NCBI RefSeq assembly: GCF_010974945.1
Contig: NZ_JAAIVB010000021.1
Coordinates: forward strand, 62,001 to 126,000
Source: Noviherbaspirillum galbum
GTDB lineage: Bacteria > Pseudomonadota > Gammaproteobacteria > Burkholderiales > Burkholderiaceae_D
Length of the DNA stretch: 64,000 nt
Direction of reading: 5' to 3'
The notes under the pieces are model-generated. The model was not told where the DNA came from. It saw nothing but the letters and a program-made list of their open reading frames with translations, and did not search any database. Below are positions 21,021-30,330 of this stretch, piece after piece; within the stretch, counting starts at the first letter, position 1; every line of letters starts with the position of its first letter. Position numbers and translations under genes: made by a program.

Positions 21021-21955
21021 TGTGGCGGCTTTCTGTTCGGCTTGGTGAGGTAAGGCGGCCGGGCCTTGATTTCGTCGTACAGGCGGGCGAGGTAATGGCC
21101 GATGATGCCGAGGCTGATCATGATGGCGCCGCCGATGACGATGATCAGCAGGTTGACGGTGGTGAAGCCGCCGATCGCCCTGCCTTCGAACCAGTTGAGC
21201 AGGCTGAGGAAGCCGATGACGGCGCCCAGGGCCAGGATCGCCGCGCCGACGTAGGTGATCAGCTTGAGCGGTACGCTGGAGAAGCTCGTCAGGTTGTCGA
21301 TCGCATACCGCAGCAGCTTGGCCTTGCTCCACTGGCTCGTGCCGCCGGCCCGGGCCGCGACCGTGAACGGAATCTGGACGCTGGGATAATTCGCCCAGCC
21401 GATCAGTCCGCGGAAGAAGCGGTGCTTCTCGGGGAAGGCAAGATAGGTGTCGACGACTTCCCGGTCCAGCAGCTTGAAGTCCGAATGATTGCGGATGTCC
21501 AGTCCGGCGAAGCGCGAGAAAAGCGCATAGAAGGCGTTTGCGAAGAAGCCATCCTGCAGCGCCTCTTCCCCGCGGTCGCTCTTCACCGCGTCGACCACGC
21601 ACAAGCCTTTGCGCCAGAATTCGACCATCTGGGGAATGAGCTCCGGCGGATGCTGGAGGTCGCAGTCGAGGACGACGACCGCGTCGCCCTTGGCATGCGC
21701 CAGGCCGGCGTGGATGGCGGCTTCCTTGCCGAAATTGCGCGTGAAGAAGACCGGCCTGACCCGCGGGTCGCGCGCGGCGGCGCGCTCGATCTCGGCCGCG
21801 CTGTTGTCCCTCGAGCCATCGTCCACGGCGATGAGTTCGAGTTCGTAGCCCGCGCCCTCCGCGGCGCGCAGGATCTGCCCGATGTTGTCATGCACCATCG
21901 CCCCTTCGTTGAAGACGGGGATGACGAGACTGATTATTGGCGGCACGGATGACAT
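21017..21955 (-). CDS. Family 2 glycosyltransferase, DPM1/ArnC-like with two membrane helices
   Basis: The 312-residue protein has a GT-A fold: VIPVFNEG, the nucleotide-binding VDDGSRD (D45-D46) and the metal-binding DCD at residues 97-99 (VVVLDCDLQHPPE). Two C-terminal membrane helices (LITYVGAAILALGAVIGFL and LLIIVIGGAIMISLGIIGHYLA) follow. The arrangement matches enzymes that transfer a sugar from a nucleotide donor to undecaprenyl phosphate. It is probably partnered by the coupled ArnE-like gene; the large membrane protein upstream could then use the lipid-linked sugar. ATG 21955 was chosen because it gives the family N-terminus; an upstream ATG at 21994 would overlap the preceding gene. 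Confidence 0.82.
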   Translation of the reverse strand: MSSVPPIISLVIPVFNEGAMVHDNIGQILRAAEGAGYELELIAVDDGSRDNSAAEIERAAARDPRVRPVFFTRNFGKEAAIHAGLAHAKGDAVVVLDCDLQHPPELIPQMVEFWRKGLCVVDAVKSDRGEEALQDGFFANAFYALFSRFAGLDIRNHSDFKLLDREVVDTYLAFPEKHRFFRGLIGWANYPSVQIPFTVAARAGGTSQWSKAKLLRYAIDNLTSFSSVPLKLITYVGAAILALGAVIGFLSLLNWFEGRAIGGFTTVNLLIIVIGGAIMISLGIIGHYLARLYDEIKARPPYLTKPNRKPPQ

Positions 21956-21977
21956 TGCATTCGCATGATTCTGTTGG

Positions 21978-24230
21978 TTAGTTGTTTTGTCCATTGCAGG
22001 CCACGGCTGGATTGCTGCCCTTGCGCATCGTCGCCAGGTCGAACGACATGACGGTGAAGACCATCGAGCGCGGATCGCCCGGTGCGACGATCGGCGGCGA
22101 CTGGCTGGCGAAATCGATGCGGCGCACCTCGCGCGGGTCCATGTGCAGGAGCGCGGACACCCGTTGCGGCGCCATGCCGCCCGCGACTTCCCGCTGCATT
22201 TCCTTGCCACTGATCCGCATCGGGCCGGTGGGCGCGACGACGTCGAACGCGATGCAGGCGGTCATGGGTTCGTCGCCGGGGTTGCGCAACTCCATGAATG
22301 CATGCTTCTTCGACCAGTGGAAACGGATGCCGTCGGGCCGGCGCTCTTCGGCGTAGAAACCGTCCAGCCAGTTCGCGTTGACCTTCGGCCCGATCAGCAG
22401 GTCCGCGCGCCGAGCGAATTCGGCCTGGCCGAGCTGGCTGCGGAGGGAGGCGGCCGCTTCGGCCAGGTCGAGCACGGCGTAGCGCGGATGTCCGACGTCA
22501 ATCCGGCGCACGCCATCCACCGTCAGGGATTTCAGCAGCTGCTCGCCGCCGTCGGCATAACCCTTGCGGTCGATCCAGATGGCGCCGAAGCCGGAAAGAA
22601 TCGCGGCGTCGACGAATTCCTTGCCCTTCAGCTCGCCCATCGTGTCCTGCCAGGCGCGGTGCGGAAGCGAGAACGACGGCCAGCTCCACTTCAGCGACGT
22701 GGACCACAGGTAGGGGCGCACGTGGTCATAGGAATCCATCTCGTGCTGGTGGTAGTTGATCGGGTAGCCGAAGAACGGCAATTGCAGCAATGCGGTGCCC
22801 GGCGGCAGCGCGTGCTCCAAGGTGGCGACCGCCTGGCGTTCCGCCGCGGCTTCGCGTTCGCCCTGCCGCTGGGTGGCCGTGAGCACGACCGTGTCGAGCA
22901 ATTGGTCATGCAGGCTGAAGACGACGAGCGCGGCGGCCGCGATGCCGCAAGCCATGGTCCTGACGTTGAGCCTGCCTTGCCCGAGTCCCGCCAGGCCGCG
23001 CGCGAAGCCCATGCTGAGGGCGACGATGCAGAAGAAGTCGAGGAAGACCACGAAGCGGTTGTAGGCGCGGATGTCCGGGGATACCAGCAGGTTGAAGACC
23101 GCGCCGAGGCCGCCGACGGTAATGAACAGGAAGGTCGCCAGGCTCAGGCCGGTGATGGCCCGCATGGGCTGCTCCACGGCGGACTTGCGGCTGGCGCGCA
23201 GCAGCGAAACCAAGATCAGGAGAAGCCCGAGCGCACCGTAGATGCCGAGGCGGGCGGAGGTGTTTTCGTTTTCGTCGGGGAAATTCGCGTTCAGGTCCTT
23301 TTCCGCCCAAGCGGCAAGGAAGGGAACCGGATTGGCTACCTGGGGCAGGATCATGCGCCGCAGCTTGACGCCATAGACTTCCGCCTCCGCCGGCAGCTTG
23401 TAGCTCATCTCCGGCGGCAGGCCATCCTTCTTCCAGCTTTGCAGGCCCGGGAAAAGATTGATCGCCGTGCAGATGGACAGCACCGCCACCGCCAGCACGG
23501 GGAGCTTGAGCTGGCGCAGGTCGCGGCCGCGGAAGCCGATCAGCGCGGCCAGGCAGAACAGCGCGGCCGCGAAGAAGCTGTAGTACACGTAATCGAAACC
23601 CTGGAGCACGCAGGCGGCCAGGCCGGCGACGACGGCCTGCCCCGGACGGCGGACGCCTTCGCCGCGCGACGCGATCACGACCGCCAGCAGGCACAGCAGG
23701 GGGACGACGTAGAACACGAGGTTGACGTGGGCGAGGTTGCGCATCAAGCCGTAGGGCAGGAAGGCGTACAGCACGCCGTTCGCCAGGGACAGCGCGGCCG
23801 GCAGCCTGAGCTGCCAGCTGGCGTAGGCCGCGCTCCAGCCGTTCATCACCAGGGTGAGCAGCCAGAAAGCATTCAGCAGCAGGCCCGGATCCTTGCTGAA
23901 AACCGACATGACCTTCATCAGCATCCAGTCTGTGCTGGTCTGCAGCGGGAAGGCGGCGCCCGGATAGGTGAATGGCGCCGACAGGTGGGTGATGGTGCCC
24001 GTCCAGCCATCCTGCAGCAATCCCTTGACGTACAACAGCTGCGACAGGGTGTCGCCGGCGTAGTTCAGGGGCGCACGCAGGTTGTAATGCAGCAGGTCCA
24101 GCCGCCACGTGATCAGGGACAGGATGACCGCCGCCAGGAAAAGCGCGGCAAGCGCGAAGCGCGCCAATTCGCCCGCGCCGCCCAGGCGGGTTTGCTTGTG
24201 AAGCGGTACGTCAAGGTTCATCGGTCTCAT
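21978..24230 (-). CDS. Large polytopic membrane protein, probably GT-C-type glycosyltransferase
   Basis: The 750-residue protein has an N-terminal membrane helix, a periplasmic loop, and then about ten more helices (for example VLYAFLPYGLMRNLAHVNLVFYVVPLLCLLAVVIAS and GIYGALGLLLILVSLL). A C-terminal soluble domain of about 280 residues begins near the HDQLLDTVVLTATQRQ region. The topology is that of GT-C enzymes that use polyprenyl-phosphate sugars. The coupled DPM1-like glycosyltransferase and ArnE-like protein could supply such a donor. No diagnostic catalytic motif is recognised. The start overlaps the stop of the upstream gene (ATGA at 24227-24230). Confidence 0.65.
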   Translation of the reverse strand: MRPMNLDVPLHKQTRLGGAGELARFALAALFLAAVILSLITWRLDLLHYNLRAPLNYAGDTLSQLLYVKGLLQDGWTGTITHLSAPFTYPGAAFPLQTSTDWMLMKVMSVFSKDPGLLLNAFWLLTLVMNGWSAAYASWQLRLPAALSLANGVLYAFLPYGLMRNLAHVNLVFYVVPLLCLLAVVIASRGEGVRRPGQAVVAGLAACVLQGFDYVYYSFFAAALFCLAALIGFRGRDLRQLKLPVLAVAVLSICTAINLFPGLQSWKKDGLPPEMSYKLPAEAEVYGVKLRRMILPQVANPVPFLAAWAEKDLNANFPDENENTSARLGIYGALGLLLILVSLLRASRKSAVEQPMRAITGLSLATFLFITVGGLGAVFNLLVSPDIRAYNRFVVFLDFFCIVALSMGFARGLAGLGQGRLNVRTMACGIAAAALVVFSLHDQLLDTVVLTATQRQGEREAAAERQAVATLEHALPPGTALLQLPFFGYPINYHQHEMDSYDHVRPYLWSTSLKWSWPSFSLPHRAWQDTMGELKGKEFVDAAILSGFGAIWIDRKGYADGGEQLLKSLTVDGVRRIDVGHPRYAVLDLAEAAASLRSQLGQAEFARRADLLIGPKVNANWLDGFYAEERRPDGIRFHWSKKHAFMELRNPGDEPMTACIAFDVVAPTGPMRISGKEMQREVAGGMAPQRVSALLHMDPREVRRIDFASQSPPIVAPGDPRSMVFTVMSFDLATMRKGSNPAVACNGQNN

Positions 24231-27200
24231 TGGGCGTTCTCTGGATCGGCGTTCCGGGCGTTGATGCCGATGCGCTCGAGGAGCTGCAAGGCACTTTGCC
24301 GCCAGGTGAGGGTTTTGATCCTGAGTGCAAGTTCGAACCTCTCGGCAGCCGGCAGCCGATGCATTTCCTTCACCGCGTCGGCGAGGGAAGCAGGGCTCTT
24401 CAGCGAGAAATATCGGGCGCCTTCTCCGCCGACCTCGCGGAACACCGGGATGTCGCTCGCCAGGACCGGAATCTTGTGCAGGGCCGCTTCCACGATGGGC
24501 AGGCCGAAGCCCTCGGTGGTCGACGCGGCGATCAGGGCCGTCGAGGCGGCATAGCAACGCTCGATCTCTTCGTCGGACGCATTCTCGATCAGGACGAGGC
24601 GCTTGCCGAGTTCGGGATGGTTGCGCAGCCTCTGCATGGTCTCCTCGACCTTCCAGCCCTCCTTGCCGATGATGCACAGCCGAAGCCCCAGTCCTTCCCG
24701 CCACAGCAGCTCGAACGCGTCGAGGGCGAAGGCGTGGCCCTTGCGGGGTTCGATGGTGCCGACCATGAGGAAGAGCGGCGTGGCGGTGTCCGCAACCAGG
24801 TTTTCCACCAGCGGGCGGATGGTCTTGTCCGCATGCCTCGCCGCGAGGTCGGCGCCGAGATGCCACCAAGTGATGTCGAGTCCCGGCCGCGACAGCTGGT
24901 GCTCGGCGAGGTAGGCCGCCACGTCGTCGGCGACGGCGCGCGAAATGCAGACCAGGGCGTCGCTGTGCTGCGCGGCGAGTCCCACCCACTGCCGGAATAC
25001 CTGGACCAGCGGCGCGGCGCACATCTCGGGATAGCGCAGCGGAATCAGGTCGTAGAACGCCGTCACGACCTTGCCGCCGGCGCGGCGCACGGCATCGAAT
25101 ACCGGCAGGAAGCCGCTGTACTGTTCCCAGGAGGAATCGAGCATCAGCAGGGTATCGCCCGGATGGATCGCCAGCGCTTCCTCGGGAACGCTGCCGCGCT
25201 CCAGCCCGAATACCGACGCCGTCACCGCGCAGGCGCGGTGCAGCCTGCCGTCTTTCAGGTGTACCAGTTCGACCGGAAGCCCCACCTCGCCGTCCTGCAT
25301 GTGGCCGACTTCATAGGCGATTTTCTTGACCACGCGCTGGATGCCGCTGAAGGCATCCACCTTGGTCAGCTGGGTGGTGTCGATCAGCAGGCGCGGCTGG
25401 CGGCGCAGGCGCCAGTTGTGGTCGGCGTAATGGCTCAGGGTGCCGAGCAGCTGGTCGCTCGGCTGGATCGTCGCCAGCGCATCGACGAGCGCCCGGGCGG
25501 TATGGCGCGGGCTGCAGGCGATCGACTGTTCGATCGCGCTGGCATAGCTTGCGGTCCGGTGTTCGCGCTCGGCGGGAAGAATCGTCAGCGGCGGCAGCCA
25601 GGTGCTGCCGCATGCCGCATCCAGGGCCGGGCGCAAGCCCTCGTCTGGAAGGATCACGTGCTGCGCGAATTCGAGCAAGCGGCGGTTCGCATTCGCTTTC
25701 ACGGTCGGTTTAGGATCGCCGCCGGCGCCGGTCTGCATCGCTTCCAGGAAGCCTCGCAGGCCCTGGCTGTAGAAAAGCTCGCCCATTGCGGTGTCCGGCA
25801 TGCCGGTCGCCTGGCCGAGCGCCCCGAATGCCTTGCCGAAGGACTTGTCGTGCAAGACGAGCGCGCCCGGGACCTGTGCCAGGAGCGGCAGCATGAAGGC
25901 ATGCTGCGCGCTGTCGGCGAGCTGGTAGATCACCGTGGCGTAGCGGTCGGCGTTACCGGGCAGGGCGGTATGCGGATAAGCGTCGAAGCTGGCCTGCAGC
26001 AGCGAGGCGGCGACGGGCTTGCCGCTTTCGGTGTAGAGATCGATGTCGAAGTCGTGCCCGAGGGCGGGCAGGGCATCGATGCAATGGCGGGCCGACGGGT
26101 CGGCATCTGATTGCAGGTTGCATACCACCGCGATCCGGGGCCGGCGGCGCGGCGCGATGCGCGCCTGCTTGCGGGCATCCGCGCCGGCGCCCTGGCTTGC
26201 CCGGAGCGCACGGGTTGCTTCCTCGATGGCGTCCCAGGCCAGGTTCGCGCTCCTGTCCCAGCTGAACAGGGTGGCGCGGTCGAGGCTGTACGCGCGCAAT
26301 TCGGCGCGCAGGGCGGCATCGGTCAGCACCCTGGCCATCGCATCGGCGATGGAGTCTGGGCGCGCGGCATCGAACAGCACGTCGCTGCGGCCCATGACTT
26401 CCGGGATCGAGGAATTGTCGGCGGCGATCACGGGCGCGCCGCAAGCCATCGCTTCCAGGATGGGCAGCCCGAAGCCTTCGTACAGCGACGGGAAGACGAA
26501 CAGGGCGCACTGCGTGTACAGGCAGGTCAGTTCCTCGTCGGTGATGTGGCCGGTGACCACGACTTCGTCGTCGGACAAACCGAGTTCGCGCACGCCGCGG
26601 CGGAAGCCGATGATGTCGGCGCCCACCTGGTTCAGCACCAGCTGGTGGGTCTTGCGCACTTCGAGCGGCAGCAGGGAATAGGCCTTGAGCATGCCGTGCA
26701 GGTTCTTGCGGTAATCCGCGTTGCCCGTGTAGAGCACGAAGGGGCGGACGATGCCGAAGCGGCCGATGTTCTGGCGGCCCTGTTCCGCCTTGGTCATCGG
26801 CCGGAACCGGGCGGTGGCCGCGCCCGAGATGTTCACCACGCGCTCGGGCGGAATGCCGAGGATGTCGATGGCATCGCGCCGCGTGGCCTCGGAGATCGCC
26901 AGCAGCAGGTCGAAGCGATGCAGGGCCATCAGGCGGCGTTCGTACCAGGGCCGGTAGCCGTTAGCGGTGTGCAGGTACTGGTCCGGAAACAGCCAGGGAA
27001 TGAAGTCGTACAGGACGGCGGTGCGCAAGGCGCCCGGCGCATTGGCCTCGGGGATGGCGACGACGCCGTCTTCCCCCCAGCCTTCGAAAGGCGTGGCGTA
27101 CAGGACGGCGTCGGGCGTCAGCGACTGGTAGGCGTGCTGGATGAGCGCGCTGGATGCCCGCGCGTGCGCCTGCTGGTCGCCGCCAAGCTGTCCCCGGTTC

Positions 27201-27421
27201 GGGCAGCCATAGGTGGCGAAGCGGCCCGGCGGCAGGACGGGCGCGAGCGCGCGGCGCAAATCCTCGACGCTTTCAGGATGGTAGTCGTTGGCCAGGGCGT
27301 GCACCGCGTGGCCGCGGGGCGAGCGAGCCATCGCCTCCAGCAGCGACATGGTGAAGCGCCCGATTCCGCGGAAGCGGGAACCGGTCTGGCAGGGGAAGAG
27401 GTCGTATACCAGCCGCATCAT
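24227..27421 (-). CDS. Multidomain glycosyltransferase with two GT4 modules
   Basis: The 1064-residue protein has two recognisable GT4 modules: residues 1 to about 420 with EGFGLPILEA from E315, and about 700 to 1064 with EGFGLPIVEA from E970. Each shows the E-x7-E nucleotide-sugar motif. Between them, about 430-700 starts like a third GT-B N-lobe (RPRIAVVCNLQSDADPS) but lacks a full motif set. Tandem GT4 proteins such as WbdA polymerise repeat units of ABC-exported O-antigens. That is consistent with the Wzt-like gene two genes upstream, but the sugar is unknown. Both its ends are coupled to neighbours by ATGA overlaps. Confidence 0.85.
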   Translation of the reverse strand: MMRLVYDLFPCQTGSRFRGIGRFTMSLLEAMARSPRGHAVHALANDYHPESVEDLRRALAPVLPPGRFATYGCPNRGQLGGDQQAHARASSALIQHAYQSLTPDAVLYATPFEGWGEDGVVAIPEANAPGALRTAVLYDFIPWLFPDQYLHTANGYRPWYERRLMALHRFDLLLAISEATRRDAIDILGIPPERVVNISGAATARFRPMTKAEQGRQNIGRFGIVRPFVLYTGNADYRKNLHGMLKAYSLLPLEVRKTHQLVLNQVGADIIGFRRGVRELGLSDDEVVVTGHITDEELTCLYTQCALFVFPSLYEGFGLPILEAMACGAPVIAADNSSIPEVMGRSDVLFDAARPDSIADAMARVLTDAALRAELRAYSLDRATLFSWDRSANLAWDAIEEATRALRASQGAGADARKQARIAPRRRPRIAVVCNLQSDADPSARHCIDALPALGHDFDIDLYTESGKPVAASLLQASFDAYPHTALPGNADRYATVIYQLADSAQHAFMLPLLAQVPGALVLHDKSFGKAFGALGQATGMPDTAMGELFYSQGLRGFLEAMQTGAGGDPKPTVKANANRRLLEFAQHVILPDEGLRPALDAACGSTWLPPLTILPAEREHRTASYASAIEQSIACSPRHTARALVDALATIQPSDQLLGTLSHYADHNWRLRRQPRLLIDTTQLTKVDAFSGIQRVVKKIAYEVGHMQDGEVGLPVELVHLKDGRLHRACAVTASVFGLERGSVPEEALAIHPGDTLLMLDSSWEQYSGFLPVFDAVRRAGGKVVTAFYDLIPLRYPEMCAAPLVQVFRQWVGLAAQHSDALVCISRAVADDVAAYLAEHQLSRPGLDITWWHLGADLAARHADKTIRPLVENLVADTATPLFLMVGTIEPRKGHAFALDAFELLWREGLGLRLCIIGKEGWKVEETMQRLRNHPELGKRLVLIENASDEEIERCYAASTALIAASTTEGFGLPIVEAALHKIPVLASDIPVFREVGGEGARYFSLKSPASLADAVKEMHRLPAAERFELALRIKTLTWRQSALQLLERIGINARNADPENAQ

Positions 27422-28767
27422 TGTTGTCCGTCAGTCTGTTGTTGCGCGGGGCGGCGCTGCTTCATTTCCTGCATGAGCATCGAATGGAAGGCGCCCTGCG
27501 CCGCGCCCGCCGTCCAGGCCACGGCGTCAGCCGCCGCCGGGGGCACGCCGGCCGGCTGGGCGGGAGCGAGGGCGGGACGCACCCTGTCCATGATGCGCTG
27601 CCACTGCCCGGGATAGCGGTTGCGGAACACGAAGGCCATCCTCACCACGTGCTGGTTGTTCTTGGCGACGGGCGCCACGCGGCGCAGGAATCCCATCAGG
27701 GCGCGCTTGATGAAGCTGCGGGGCGAGGTGAGCGCCAGCCGGCACCAGAATTTTGCCTTGATGACGACCCTGCCAAGCAGGCGCACCGGCGCGGAAATCT
27801 TCCACGAGGTGCTGGCATAGAGGCTGGCGATTTCCGCCCTGAGGTTGGCTTCCTGCACCTTCGCGACCGAGACCGTATGCAAAGCATGCAGCTCCATCTG
27901 CTCGGCGCGCTTGGTGGCCATGGCGATTCTGTTTTCCGCTTCGGCAAGCTTGTCGCGCAATTCGATGCGCAGCTCGTCGCGCTCGGCGTGCGCGCGCTGG
28001 GTCCGCAGGTCGGCCTGGTAGGCATTGAGTTCGAAGTCATGCAGCCGCACCTGGAATTCGGTCAGCGGATAGCTGAAGGCGTGTCCCTGGCGCAGGATGA
28101 AGTCATCGAACACGTTCGGCGGCAGCGCGAAGGCATCGGCCAGCTCCGGGTGCTCGGGCGACACGTAGTAGTGGTTCAAGCCGTCGAAGTACGCCAGCCG
28201 GTAGCCGCTGGACAGCACCATCGGCTCCCACTCGGCATGGTTCGTGACCTGGCTTTGCGGGCGCGTCGCCTCGATGACCATGATCCAGGGCCGCCAGCGC
28301 TGCAGGTCCATGCCCCGCAGGACGGCGGCTTCCAAGCCTTCGACGTCGATCTTGAGGAAGTGCACCGGTCCGCGCACGTGCTCGGCGCAAATGTCCGACA
28401 GCGTTCTGACGGGCACCGTTTCCTCGACCACCTGCTTGCCTTCGCGGCGATGGTTGTCGGCGATGGCGGCGTCCATGGTCGACAGGCCGGTATCGGGGAT
28501 GTCGTAGAAGCGCAGCTCGCCCGGCGCGTCGCTCACGGCGACCGCGAGGTTGATGTCGCCGGTCCGCTGGGCCGCGAGCAGTTCGGCGTACTGGCGCATC
28601 GGCTCGATGTTGATGCCGCGCCAGCCGCGTTCATGGAAAGCCTTGGTGACGGAGTCGATCACCGGATCGTTGGCGCCGACGTCGATGTAGAAGCCCTGGG
28701 CGACATGCTTCAGCGCGCGCCACAGCATCACGTCTTCAAAGTTTTGGGCGTAGGAAACGAGGCTCAT
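27418..28767 (-). CDS. FkbM-family methyltransferase with C-terminal coiled coil
   Basis: The 449-residue protein begins with an FkbM domain: FYIDVGAND (residues 26-34), NIEPMRQYAELLAAQR and HFLKIDVEGLEAAVLRG. Residues about 255-330 form a heptad-rich segment (YQADLRTQRAHAERDELRIELRDKLAEAENRI), probably a coiled coil that may cap or measure the chain or bind the adjacent transferase. FkbM enzymes O-methylate sugars and other hydroxyls, and in ABC-type O-antigen systems terminal methylation stops chain growth. The start overlaps the stop of the Wzt-like gene, and the stop overlaps the start of the GT4 protein. Confidence 0.82.
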   Translation of the reverse strand: MSLVSYAQNFEDVMLWRALKHVAQGFYIDVGANDPVIDSVTKAFHERGWRGINIEPMRQYAELLAAQRTGDINLAVAVSDAPGELRFYDIPDTGLSTMDAAIADNHRREGKQVVEETVPVRTLSDICAEHVRGPVHFLKIDVEGLEAAVLRGMDLQRWRPWIMVIEATRPQSQVTNHAEWEPMVLSSGYRLAYFDGLNHYYVSPEHPELADAFALPPNVFDDFILRQGHAFSYPLTEFQVRLHDFELNAYQADLRTQRAHAERDELRIELRDKLAEAENRIAMATKRAEQMELHALHTVSVAKVQEANLRAEIASLYASTSWKISAPVRLLGRVVIKAKFWCRLALTSPRSFIKRALMGFLRRVAPVAKNNQHVVRMAFVFRNRYPGQWQRIMDRVRPALAPAQPAGVPPAAADAVAWTAGAAQGAFHSMLMQEMKQRRPAQQQTDGQQ

Positions 28768-29987
28768 GGTCGTTGTATGGCGATTTCCGGATCGATCCAG
28801 GTGCAGCCCACGAAGTGGGTGCGGCTGATGTTGACCACGCTGAAGGTCAGCGCGAGGTCGCGCCATTCGTAGTTGTCGACGAGATGGGTCTCGCCGCTGG
28901 TCAGGGCGGTGGCCACGGAATAGCTGCCCGGACCGAGGTTGGCGGGGAAGCGGAAGCGGTAGCGGATGCTCTCGCCTGCCTCGACGTTCTCGAGGGGCAG
29001 GTCCTTCAGGTGGGTATTGGTGCCGAACATCGGCTGGCCGAGCTTGTCCTTGATCATGTAGCCCAGCACCAGGCGGGGAATCGGCCGGTGGACCTTCACG
29101 TCGATCTGCAGCGTGACGTCGCTGCCCACGTCGATCATCTCTACCTGTTCGCCGGCCGCGTTGAGCAGGACGATATTGGAGACGGTGGCTTCGCCGGTGC
29201 CGGAGATGGTCTGCACCTTGCCGTTGTCGAGCTTGTTCTGGCGCACCGTCTGGTTCTCGCGCTCGGCGATCATGGCGTTGTAGTAATCCATGATTTCCTC
29301 GGGCGCGCCTTCCTTCGCGAGGTGCCCGGCGTCGAGCAGGATCGCCCGGTCGCAGATGGTCTGGATGGCGGTCTTGTCGTGGGAAACGATCAGCAGCGTG
29401 GTGCCCTGCTCGCGCAGCTGGCGGATGCGGTCGAAGCTCTTGTGCTGGAAGTAGGTGTCGCCCACCGAAAGGGCTTCATCGACTATCAGCACGTCGGGCC
29501 GCTTCGCGGTGGCGACGCTGAAGGCGAGGCGCATCTGCATGCCGCTGGAATAGACGCGCACCTGCTGGTCGATGTAGTCGCCGATCTCGGCGAAGGCCTC
29601 GATCTGCGGCATCATTTGCGTGATTTCGTCGGTGCTGTAGCCCTGCAGCTGTCCGGCCATGTAAACATTCTGACGGCCGGTGAAGTCCGGATGGAAGCCC
29701 ATGCCGAGTTCCAGCATGGCGGCAACGCGGCCGGTGGTCTGCACCTCGCCGGTGGTAGGCTGCACCGTGCCGGTGATGAGCTTGAGCAGCGTGCTCTTTC
29801 CCGCGCCGTTGATGCCGATGAGGGCGACGGCTTCACCCGGCGCGATATGGAAGTTGATGTCGCGCAGGATCCATTTGAGATGATGGCGCTTGCCGGCGAA
29901 CGGCAGCATCCACTCGAGCGCGCGCGACCAGCGGGTGGGATATTGCTTGTATGCCTTGCCTATGTTCTGGACGAGAATGCTGCCCAT
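28764..29987 (-). CDS. wzt: Wzt-type ABC transporter ATP-binding protein with C-terminal glycan-binding domain
   Basis: The 407-residue protein has an N-terminal ATPase with Walker A GINGAGKST (58-66), the degenerate signature YSSGMQMRLAF, Walker B VLIVDEAL and the switch His in VSHD. Residues about 255-407 resemble the Wzt C-terminal carbohydrate-binding domain (TGEATVSNIVLLNAAGE ... FRFPANLGPGSYSVATAL). Wzt recognises the modified end of a finished polysaccharide and powers its export through the permease Wzm. No Wzm-like permease exists in this window, which is odd because it normally sits immediately upstream. It is the first gene of the minus-strand operon. Confidence 0.85.
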   Translation of the reverse strand: MGSILVQNIGKAYKQYPTRWSRALEWMLPFAGKRHHLKWILRDINFHIAPGEAVALIGINGAGKSTLLKLITGTVQPTTGEVQTTGRVAAMLELGMGFHPDFTGRQNVYMAGQLQGYSTDEITQMMPQIEAFAEIGDYIDQQVRVYSSGMQMRLAFSVATAKRPDVLIVDEALSVGDTYFQHKSFDRIRQLREQGTTLLIVSHDKTAIQTICDRAILLDAGHLAKEGAPEEIMDYYNAMIAERENQTVRQNKLDNGKVQTISGTGEATVSNIVLLNAAGEQVEMIDVGSDVTLQIDVKVHRPIPRLVLGYMIKDKLGQPMFGTNTHLKDLPLENVEAGESIRYRFRFPANLGPGSYSVATALTSGETHLVDNYEWRDLALTFSVVNISRTHFVGCTWIDPEIAIQRP

Positions 29988-30330
29988 GTTGGATGGCCCT
30001 ATGAGGAGTACGCTGCTGCGCTGATGTTGGAGCGGATGCCAACGGAATTGCAGCCAGCGGAACCTAGCGAGGTAAAGTGATCAATTATGCCGCAAGCACA
30101 TGCTCTATCGACATGTCCGCGGGGCGCGGCCGCGAAATCCGGTCGGGTCGGGATGGCTGGGTGTTTGTGCCCTGTACGGCGGAAGGTTGCAGAAAAAAGG
30201 CCGTATTATATCTTAACGAGAATTAATCCATAGGCAATTCCCGGGTTGCAAAAGGCAAGCAATCGCAACTAAACGCAACAAGGATGATGTTGCTCAAACC
30301 CAATGATTTCTCATCGAGTATGGCCCGTCC
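29988..30330. other. Intergenic leader of the glycan operon
   Basis: A 343-base gap without a convincing gene. It is more AT-rich in its right half and contains the -10 at 30205-30210 on the minus strand and several short TTGC/GCAA repeats (30240-30295). I see no ops/JUMPstart-like GGCGGTAG element on the minus strand. Confidence 0.4.
30205..30210 (-). promoter_or_regulatory. -10 element for the glycan operon
   Basis: Perfect TATAAT on the minus strand, with only weak -35 candidates at 16-17 bp. It would give a leader of about 210 bases before the wzt start. Confidence 0.4.

Noticed and set aside
21987-24554. Plus-strand 855-codon frame opposite the glycan genes
   Set aside because: Its sense partner has clear membrane helices and coupled ATGA starts; the antisense product is Arg/Gln/His-rich noise.
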